Shown here in pieces: positions 7,064 to 13,293 of a DNA stretch of 13,293 nucleotides. The DNA comes from Candolleomyces eurysporus (taxonomy: Eukaryota > Basidiomycota > Agaricomycetes > Agaricales > Psathyrellaceae): the NCBI GenBank assembly GCA_027579435.1, contig JANBPK010000805.1, positions 1 to 13,293 of the forward strand. The letters run 5' to 3'. The notes under the pieces were generated by a model. It had not been told where the DNA came from, searched no databases, and saw only the letters and a program-made list of their open reading frames with translations. Position 1 is the stretch's first letter. Each line of letters opens with the position of its first letter. A program made the position numbers and the translations under genes.

Positions 7064-9381
7064 ATTCGTTTCAAGGAGAGGAAATAGCGGTCATTCTAGA
7101 AATGTCAGAAGATGGCATTCCTAAAATAATGGCTACCGCAGAACCACTAGATGGTCATTCATTCACTCAAGAAGAAAAGAAAATAGTATACTTACAACAA
7201 GCATTATATGAACCAAGAATAGATCCAAAAGACAGGGAGGTATTTGAACAGTACCTCCTGACTATGCAAGAATCTTTTACACAAGGTCAAGTATCAGGAA
7301 ATCCTAAAGCTCAGGAGGCAAAGGTAAAAGGAGTTTCGACTGGCAAAAAATATAAGCCGGTTGATAAAAAGGTTAGACCTGTCTATGGTACTCTCCCGGA
7401 AGAATTTCGCATTGTACGCAACATTACCGGGGATCCCTTAGCGGGCATGCCTAAGCTCTCTCCGACGCCGCCCGAGTTTTCACCTCAAGGAAGGTATACA
7501 CAAGAAAGGATGGAGGATTTTGATAAGGCTCACCCTGGTTTTTGGACTTCTGAAGAAAGGAAGCTTATGCATCATCTTATGGCAGAGCAAAATGCTGCTT
7601 TTGCCTGGACGGAAGCGGAGAGGGGCAAGTTTCGAGAGGACTTCTTCGCGCCGGTCCGCATTGCTACAGTTCTTCACAAACCTTGGGTCCAGAATATTAA
7701 GCCGGTTCCTCCGTTTCTGTTCGAGCCGGTTTGCGAGATGATGAGAAGCAAGATAGCAGCCGGCGTCTACGAACCCTCAAGCTCTTCGTATCGCAGTAGA
7801 TGGTTCTGCGTACTGAAAAAGGACGGTAAAAGTTTAAGGATTGTGCATAGTCTCGAGCCGCTTAACGCTGTGACTATTGCACACTCAGGCCTTCCTCCTA
7901 ACACAGAGGAATTGGCTAGTCGTTTTGCCGGGCGTTCGTGCGGCACGACAATGGATCTTTATGTTGGCTACGATGAACGCATTCTCGACGAACGGTCTCG
8001 GGATTTGACTACTTTCCAGACGCCGTTCGGCGCTATGAGACTAGTTACTTTGCCCATGGGTTGGACAAACTCTGTACCCATTTTCCACGAAGATGTTACT
8101 GCTATCCTGCAGCCCGAAATTCCGAAGTTCACGGAACCCTTTGTGGACGACGTTCCCGTTAAAGGACCCGCGACGCGGTACGAGCTACCAGGTGGTGGTT
8201 ATGAGACTATACCTGAAAACCCAGGCATAAGAAGGTTTGTCTGGGAACATATTCAGGACGTCAATCGTGTTATTCAAAGAATGAAGCACTGCGGCGGCAC
8301 TTTCTCAGGAAAGAAGACTTGCTTATGCAGGCCTGAAGTCACTGTAGTAGGGCACTTAGTCTCTTATGAAGGGAGGAAACCCACTCCTGACCGAGTTGGT
8401 GTTATCACCCGCTGGGGACCATGTAGAGACGTCACGGACGTAAGGTCTTTCTTAGGAATCGTCGGTACATTCAGGGTATTCATCCCTAACTACGCCGCGC
8501 TAGCCGAGCCTATTCAGAAACTCACCCGGAAAACGGTTTCTTGGGAATGGGGTCCTGAACAAGATAAGGCGATGGCAGATCTAAAGGACGCGGTAGAAAA
8601 TGCTCCCGTCCTCAAGCCGCTTGACGTTCATAGTGGGGCACCTGTGCGCCTCTCTGTGGATACTTCCTATATGGCAGTTGGATGGTACATCAGTCAACAA
8701 GATCCACAAGATAAGAATAAATGGCACTATATAAGGTTCGGTTCTACATCCCTCAATGATACAGAGGCGAATTACTCTCAGCCTAAGAGGGAGCTGTACG
8801 GGATTATGAGGGCACTCAAAGAAAATGAATACACTTTGATTATGGCGCGGCCGCTGGTTGTCGAAACAGACGTGAAGTACGTCCAGGGAATGTTACAAAA
8901 CCCTGGAGCGGCACCAAACGCGACTATCAACCGGTGGATAGAGAACGTCCGAAAGTTTCATTTTGAACTTAGCCATGTAATGGGCAAGACGTTCCCTGCG
9001 GATGGGCTTTCACGGCGCTTACCACAGCCTGGTGATCCGCCGCGGCGCGAGTTCGAAGAATTCATGGATAGTGACCCACCCGACCCTATAACATATACTA
9101 AGAAATACGAAGAGGATGAAGATCCTCTGGACTTTGAAGAATTTAAGGACAAGATAGATACTAGAGGAGGTTACTACCAGGAAATACCGCAGGATATCAT
9201 CTGCACACTACTCTTTCAAGGAGTTGAGGAGGACGAGGACGCCTTTCGAGAAGATTGTGTGTATCGTTCCTTCCTTACTGAGGCAGAGGATGTCAAGCGG
9301 CATGAGGTGTTGTCCCTCTCAAAGGATGTTCTGCTTAATGCGGCCTCTGAGGAGGAGGATGAGGCGGTGATGTGCAGGTAG
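7060..9381 (+). CDS. pol: Reverse transcriptase / RNase H of the gypsy element
   Basis: This 773-codon frame copies the element RNA into cDNA and degrades the RNA strand. It is open from 7024 and overlaps the protease frame by 40 bases in the -1 frame. Residues 1-215 are a linker. RT spans about 225-400, with LKKDGK.LRIVHSLEPLN, motif A MDLYVGYDE (D299), the LPMGWTNSVPIFHEDV segment, and motif C FVDD (D363, D364). A connection segment with RSFLGIVGTFRVFIPNYA follows. RNase H is at about 530-655, with candidate catalytic residues D534, E578, D604 and D648. The last ~120 residues are acidic (EEDEDPLDFEEFKDKIDTRGG) and correspond to the spacer that normally leads into integrase, but the frame ends at TAG 9379-9381. 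Unlike the gag and protease frames it has no ambiguous base. Confidence 0.9.
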   Translation: MNSFQGEEIAVILEMSEDGIPKIMATAEPLDGHSFTQEEKKIVYLQQALYEPRIDPKDREVFEQYLLTMQESFTQGQVSGNPKAQEAKVKGVSTGKKYKPVDKKVRPVYGTLPEEFRIVRNITGDPLAGMPKLSPTPPEFSPQGRYTQERMEDFDKAHPGFWTSEERKLMHHLMAEQNAAFAWTEAERGKFREDFFAPVRIATVLHKPWVQNIKPVPPFLFEPVCEMMRSKIAAGVYEPSSSSYRSRWFCVLKKDGKSLRIVHSLEPLNAVTIAHSGLPPNTEELASRFAGRSCGTTMDLYVGYDERILDERSRDLTTFQTPFGAMRLVTLPMGWTNSVPIFHEDVTAILQPEIPKFTEPFVDDVPVKGPATRYELPGGGYETIPENPGIRRFVWEHIQDVNRVIQRMKHCGGTFSGKKTCLCRPEVTVVGHLVSYEGRKPTPDRVGVITRWGPCRDVTDVRSFLGIVGTFRVFIPNYAALAEPIQKLTRKTVSWEWGPEQDKAMADLKDAVENAPVLKPLDVHSGAPVRLSVDTSYMAVGWYISQQDPQDKNKWHYIRFGSTSLNDTEANYSQPKRELYGIMRALKENEYTLIMARPLVVETDVKYVQGMLQNPGAAPNATINRWIENVRKFHFELSHVMGKTFPADGLSRRLPQPGDPPRREFEEFMDSDPPDPITYTKKYEEDEDPLDFEEFKDKIDTRGGYYQEIPQDIICTLLFQGVEEDEDAFREDCVYRSFLTEAEDVKRHEVLSLSKDVLLNAASEEEDEAVMCR

Positions 9382-10384
9382 CAAACTAGGGCTCTCTAAC
9401 CAACAAAACTATAGAACTCAAACACACACACACACAACCACAACAACACAACACACCCAATACCTTCGTGAAGATAAAGGCGGGCAAGGGGTATAGGTAA
9501 AAGCTCTAAGTCTAGTCGACAGAGGCTTCTAGAACTCTTCTTGTACAATCGCAAGTTTGAGGGGGAGCTAAGGCTCAACCAGCAACGATAGAAATGCTTC
9601 ACGAAGTGACTTCGCTAACACACGGTATGGTTTGAGATACGACGGATAACTTTGCAAACAGAGAACATGGTCTCGAGCAACTTTAACGCAAGAACGATTC
9701 GATAAACGCAAGCGACACAACTCTGATTGACTTCGCAAACTTAAACACTCTTTCTCGATAACAGATGGCTCTCGTAGATTCCTGGGAACACGGTCCCGAC
9801 GCGAAATACAAACGCTAGCTACCCGCTAATGCTATAATAGATAAAACAGAGACGTAGATATAGGCNATTATTGTTTGGCAAACAGGCAAAGAAACAAACA
9901 GATGACAGAGACAGAGAGAGATAAGAAACACAATCACATGAGGGTATCAAAGGCCGAGAGTTGAGTCTCGAGCTTTAGAACGCAGTCCAGGCTCTTTGCA
10001 AACCTGTTCTGGGCGCAGCTGTTATCGAGCCCGCATGGATATTCACCGAGGATTGCTTCCGGAGAGTGTGCCCTTCCGTTTGCGCACCTAAGCCGACGAA
10101 TTGATCCGAATTTTGGGTACTTGGCTTCACCAAGCCACACTGCTTCACTACTCTGCTGACTCTTTCCTTCTCTTGGCTATGGACAGGCTGACTGAGCTGC
10201 GGGTTCATGACCACATAAGCTTTAGTCATACTTTCCGGTTTTCCAAGCAGGTTCATGAACTTCGGATTAGCTGTCCGACATTGATCACTGCTTCCGCTCC
10301 TTCCAATTTGGGTCACGTCAACACTTATTGACTTAGTGGATTGCTCATCAATTCTTGAAGCCACCGGCTGCTTCGTGAAGTTTT
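9382..10384. other. Non-coding stretch downstream of the gypsy frames
   Basis: No gene is recognised on either strand. The stretch opens with a CA-rich low-complexity tract (about 9419-9460), then a purine tract GAGGGGGAG at 9559-9567 that could be a polypurine tract. It also has a GA-rich stretch at about 9904-9933 and scattered variants of TTYGCRAA (9650, 9733, 9998). A 129-codon open frame on the minus strand (9975-10364) has no recognisable motif. It may hold the 3' untranslated region and a diverged or different LTR, but no similarity to 2100-3770 was seen by eye. Confidence 0.4.
9559..9567 (+). promoter_or_regulatory. Possible polypurine tract
   Basis: GAGGGGGAG is preceded by TTT and lies 178 bases after the RT stop, where second-strand priming sites of LTR elements occur. 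The next bases are CTAAGG rather than the TG expected at an LTR start, which weakens the call. Confidence 0.25.
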
Positions 10385-10890
10385 CTGCTTAGCGAGTGTC
10401 GGGGCAAATTCCCTTGTAATGTGCACAACTACCTCTAACATTGTACCTCACCAGGTCAGGCATGCTAGTTAGACTTCGAATAGTATGACTGTGTTTCAGA
10501 TACATTCGCGAGACCTTTGTGAACTTGAAGTGTCATCGCAGAACCGTCTTACTCAATGTTCTTTTGTTCTCTAGGGTGTCTGCTTAGTTGACAGTCAGGG
10601 ATAACTCCAACTCTTATATTTCCCTTCCTTCAAGAAGATCTCTTTTAATTATCTTTGTCGATTCGCGAACTTTACGAATGGATTCGCGAATTTGAGAGGG
10701 TATCTATGCAGATGGCATATCATCGTTGTAGAACTGTCTTACTTGTCTTTCTTGTCTCTGCTAGGTAGTCTGCTTAGTTGGCAACCAGGGAAAGCTCCAA
10801 TCCTATAGTTCCCAACTTCACAAAGATCTTCTTTATACACAAGTCAGTTCACAAACATCAAGAACCAGTTCGCAAATTTTATAGGGTGTT
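10385..10890. repeat. Degenerate ~190-bp tandem repeat
   Basis: The anchor CTGCTTAG recurs at 10385, 10580 and 10770 (spacings 195 and 190). Between the second and third units, further segments align at the same 190-base offset: GAACCGTCTTACT/GAACTGTCTTACT at 10541 and 10731, AAGATCT about 190 bases apart, and AGGG.AA.CTCCAA after the anchor. The first unit is weaker. Each unit carries TTCGCGAA-like sequence near its end. The array stops where the DIRS-like coding similarity begins. It could be a decayed satellite or a repeat inside a 5' part of an element; I see no coding. Confidence 0.6.
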
Positions 10891-11225
10891 TGCATAAGCA
10901 GCGCATCAGTGCTTTCAGCCCTCCTACATGCGGTATTGACTCACCCAGGCAAATGACGCATTGTCATTTACAGTGGTAGTACCAACACTGTTGACATCTT
11001 CTCCAGCCTCCGAGCAGAACCGACTTTCAACCATCTCCTCCAGATGGCAGCGGACCTCGTCATGGAACACAAAATTGACCTCCAAGTTCTCCATATTGCT
11101 GGTACTGACAACATGATCGCTGATGCCATCTCTCATTTGCAAATTGCAACAGTACCCGACATCATCCCCACCTTCCACTTGTCCTTTTTTCAACCCCCTC
11201 GTTTTCTGCTGGGGGGGACTCGAAA
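10891..11225 (+). pseudogene. DIRS-like RT C-terminus / RNase H (truncated)
   Basis: This is the end of the RT-RNase H polyprotein, in frame 1. Recognisable pieces are SVLSALLHAV, RIVIYSGSTNTVDIFSSLRA, the AADLVMEHKIDLQVLHI segment, then AGTDNMIADAISH and FFQPPRFLLGG, the last two typical of the RNase H end in DIRS-like elements. In the first catalytic strand the family normally has an aspartate where this copy reads YSGS; the later aspartate (codon GAT at 11122) is kept. A TGA at 10954-10956 interrupts the frame just before RIVIY. Upstream of about 10891 the similarity is lost. The frame runs directly into the recombinase without a stop. Confidence 0.7.
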
Positions 11226-12205
11226 AATGAGACTTGCGGTCCAGGTGACCAGGCAAAAGATGATTCCCTGGTCACCTACCAAGTTGGAGGATGAAAGACA
11301 ATGCTTAATGGAGCTCGCAGTTGACCCTTCAACACATAAAACGTGCGCCTCCACTTTGAACTCTAATATTCAATTCTGTACTATCCACAATCTCAACATG
11401 TCTCCCACACCAAACACTTTCTCACTTTACATTTCATTCATGGCGCATTGTATTAATCCCTGATCCATCTCCACATACCTTTCTGGTATCACACACTGCC
11501 TCAAACCTTTGTTCCCCCNATGTTCAAGAGGATCAACAGTCGTCCATGGTGGTAAGAATGTTGCAAGGAGCAATGCACTCCCACGGAAGACAAATCCAGC
11601 GCAAGAATGCACTGACAACCAACCATTTACATTGAATTATACAGAGTTTCCCTGCACATGGATCATCACTCAATGATTCCTTATTCATTGCGGTTCTCCT
11701 AACCGGCTTCTTTGCTTTACTACAGTTGGGTGAGTTGGTGATCCCAGATGACCGATCAGTTGTCAACCCATGCAAAATCATCCAATGCTCCTCTGTCTGT
11801 TCAACTTCATTGACTTATGAATTTATCCTGCCTGCACACAAAGTCGACCCATTTTTCGAAGGCAACAGAATTATTATCTGCGCAACAACAGGCAACCTTG
11901 ACCCCTTCTCCCAATTCTTCCAGTACCTCTCGATGTGAGACCATGCCTTTCCCTTCCACTCACAGCTATTCCTCGATGAATCGGGTTTCATACCTTCAAG
12001 GCACTGGTTTATCCAGAGGCTCCACTGATTCCTACTGCAAGAATTTGGTGGACAATTATCGAGAGCTGGTGGCGCTATGTGGCTAGCTCAACAGGGAACT
12101 GATGCCTCCATTATTCAAGCTGCTGGTTGGTGGTCATTTGACACTTGGAGGATTTACATCCGACAGCATCCCCTCTTCCTCCAAGCATTGATGAAATGCA
12201 GATGA
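11226..12205 (+). pseudogene. DIRS-like tyrosine recombinase (decayed)
   Basis: This would be the recombinase that integrates the circular cDNA. It reads in frame 1 to about 11516 (core-binding part: DPSTHKTCASTLNSNIQFC, then after a stop STYLSGITHCLKPLFP). It continues in frame 2 from 11522, the shift falling at the ambiguous base 11519. The catalytic part includes LLTGFFALLQLGEL (the usual Arg is Gln, codon CAG at 11723), EFILPAHKVDPFFEGN, LSRAGGA (second-box Arg kept) and GWWSFDTWRIYIRQHP, with the candidate nucleophile Tyr at 12155. In-frame TGA codons are at 11461, 11633, 11936 and 12026. The natural end is TGA 12203-12205. It is non-functional as read. Confidence 0.75.
11243..11277. repeat. 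Perfect 11-bp inverted repeat inside the RNase H-recombinase linker
   Basis: AGGTGACCAGG (11243-11253) and CCTGGTCACCT (11267-11277) are exact reverse complements around a 13-base loop. It lies at the RNase H to recombinase boundary. DIRS elements carry an internal complementary region used in circle formation, so a link is conceivable, but it is only an inference. Confidence 0.5.
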
Positions 12206-12442
12206 GTCCTCGCGCCTTTGCTTTTATTTCCCAATGCTCCTCATATTGCCTCCTGCTCATCTTCTCTTCATTATTTTATTGCCTTTTCCTTTTCCTTTCC
12301 CTTATTATTAAAAAAAAAANGATTCTCCTGGTAGCCAGGCATGTCAGAAAATGAAACGAGGGCTGTCTGGCCTAAGGCCAGCAGTTCATTGCCCACTACC
12401 TTCCTCTAAGTTCCCATCATCCTAGTGTCTCCATTGGATAAA
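12206..12442. other. Tail region with A-run and palindrome
   Basis: No gene is seen. Pyrimidine-rich sequence leads to an A-run of at least nine (about 12310-12319) with one ambiguous base after it. Then come CCTGG-TAG-CCAGG near 12328 and the near-gapless palindrome CTGGCCT-A-AGGCCAG at 12367-12381. It may be the 3' non-coding end of the DIRS-like fragment. Confidence 0.4.
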
Positions 12443-13293
12443 GGTTAAGCTGGCTGTTTAACAGGTTCTTTGGCTGAGTTTTTAGCAGATGTTTTGAGCT
12501 GGCTGGTTAACAGTCTCTTTGGCTGAACTTTCACCAGAATGTTGGTCTGGCTATTCAGCTGAATTTCTAGGTGAATATTTAACTTAACCTGTTGATGAAT
12601 GTTGAGATGAATNGTTTACAGGTTCTTTGGCTGAGCTTTCACCAAATGCTTGATTTGGCTATTCAGCTGGATATTTAGCTAAATGTTTCACTTAAACCTT
12701 TTGATAAATGTTAAGCTGGCTATTCAACAGGTTCTTTAGCTGAGCTTTTAGCAAATGTTTGGTCTGGCTATTCAGGCAAATATTTAGCTAAATTTTTTAT
12801 TAAGCCTTTTGATCAATGTTGAGCTGGCTATTTAACAGGTTCTTTGGCTGAGTATTCACCAAATGCTTGGTCTGGCTATTCAGCTAAATATCTAACTAAA
12901 TTTTCTACACAAACCTTTAATAAATGTTGAGCTGGCTGGTTAACAGTTTCTTTGGTTGAATCTTCACCAGAATGTTGCTCCAGCTATTCAGCTGAATATT
13001 TAGCTGAATGTTCCACTTAAATCTTTTGATGAATGTTGAGCTGGTTTTACAGGTTCTTTAGCTGAGCTTTTACAAAATGCTTGCTCTGGCTATATAGCTG
13101 AACATTCAGATGATGTTTTACATCAACCTTTTGATAAAGATTGAGCTGGCTGGTAAACAGTTTCTTTGGCTGAACTTTTACCAGAATGTTGGTCTGGCTA
13201 TTCAGCTGAATATTTAGTTGAATGTTTCACTTAAATCTTTTAATGAATGTTGAGCTGGCTGTTTAACAGGTTCTTTGGCTGAGCTTTTAAAAA
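12443..13293. repeat. Minisatellite, ~108-bp unit, about 7.5 copies, open at window end
   Basis: The anchor GGTTCTTTGGCTGA or its variant recurs at 12464, 12514, 12621, 12730, 12838, 12946, 13052, 13160 and 13269. Apart from the first step (50 bases, a partial unit) the spacings are 106-109. Each unit runs from CTGGCTGTTTAACAG through a Ser/Leu-like TTTCACCAAATG part and CTGGCTATTCAGCTGAATATT to a TGAATGTTGAG end. Short internal repeats (GCTGAATATTTAGCTGAATG) point to an older ~12-base period. Two unit types are present, one with GCTGAGC...CCAAATG and one with GCTGAAC...CCAGAATG. All frames contain stops, so it is not coding. Confidence 0.85.

Larger units (their letters stand above)
3773..9567 (+). 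mobile_element. Ty3/gypsy-type retrotransposon internal region, no integrase
   Basis: The element carries gag (CCHC knuckle), a retropepsin-like protease and RT/RNase H, in gypsy order, on three successive frames each one base back from the previous. RT (FVDD) and RNase H (D, E, D, D) residues are intact, and the only frame changes sit exactly at stop overlaps, so the copy looks recent. The boundaries given are a putative primer-binding site and a purine tract, both tentative. No integrase domain is found after RNase H, and paired LTRs could not be seen. The copy is either 3' deleted or a non-autonomous variant. Confidence 0.75.
10891..12390 (+). mobile_element. DIRS-like tyrosine recombinase retrotransposon fragment
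   Basis: The end of an RNase H domain is followed in the same frame by a tyrosine recombinase, the hallmark order of DIRS-like elements, which integrate with a recombinase instead of a DDE integrase. The 5' part, including the RT palm, is missing, and similarity begins abruptly at about 10897 next to a tandem repeat. The coding part ends at 12205. A tail with pyrimidine runs, an A-run and a tight palindrome (12367-12381) may be its 3' end, but split or inverted terminal repeats cannot be confirmed. Five in-frame TGA codons and one frameshift show it is dead. Confidence 0.7.

Noticed and set aside
9975..10364. 129-codon open frame on the minus strand
   Set aside because: No motif, no recognisable domain, mixed composition and no neighbouring gene logic; it overlaps an equally unconvincing 76-codon frame on the plus strand.
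9382..10384. Integrase in a further shifted frame
   Set aside because: Frames after 9381 contain early stops, and no HHCC or DDE pattern is visible.
12443..13293. CRISPR-like array or coding repeat
   Set aside because: Units are contiguous tandem copies without spacers, and every frame has stops; it is a minisatellite.
1..13293. tRNA or rRNA genes
   Set aside because: No cloverleaf with GGTTCGA-type T-loop and matching acceptor stem, and no rRNA-like conserved blocks, were noticed on either strand.

Overview
The window looks like a repeat-rich, gene-poor part of a basidiomycete fungal genome, most likely Agaricomycetes. That assignment rests on remembered resemblance of the three retroelement families to fungal elements, not on a database search. 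I see no host protein gene, rRNA, tRNA or CRISPR array. The window reads as a transposon graveyard: an old LINE fragment, a fresher Ty3/gypsy-type retrotransposon, an old DIRS-like (tyrosine recombinase) retrotransposon fragment, and a minisatellite.

Layout. (1) 1-1632: broken non-LTR retrotransposon (endonuclease tail plus reverse transcriptase) with a frameshift near 450 and a damaged YVDD motif (YVDN). (2) 1633-2350: AT-rich non-coding DNA with a TATA-like box and an AATAAA signal, possibly a solo LTR. (3) 2351-2650: a cluster of five perfect short inverted repeats, two of them tandem hairpins with different stems but the same loop core. (4) 2650-3857: CpG-rich leader with a recurring GCGCGGC motif, ending near a primer-binding-site-like TGG sequence at 3773. 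(5) 3858-9381: gag, protease and reverse transcriptase/RNase H in frames 3, 2 and 1, each joined to the next by a -1 step at a TTTGA stop overlap. No integrase follows. (6) 9382-10384: non-coding, with a CA-rich tract and a purine tract at 9559. (7) 10385-10890: degenerate ~190 bp tandem repeat. (8) 10891-12205: DIRS-like RNase H joined in one frame to a tyrosine recombinase, with five in-frame TGA stops and one frameshift at an ambiguous base. (9) 12206-12440: pyrimidine-rich tail, A-run and a tight palindrome. (10) 12443-13293: ~108 bp minisatellite running off the window end.

How the parts relate. The gypsy genes form one replication module: Gag makes the particle, protease matures it, and RT/RNase H copies the RNA. 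Without integrase this copy could move only with help in trans or by recombination. The LINE and DIRS remnants carry substitutions that fit CpG deamination (CGA to TGA, CGG to TGG or CAG, GACGAT to GACAAT), while the gypsy genes keep many CpGs and intact catalytic motifs. This suggests the gypsy copy is the youngest. More than sixty ambiguous bases lie mainly between 2803 and 7000, so some frame calls there depend on assembly quality.
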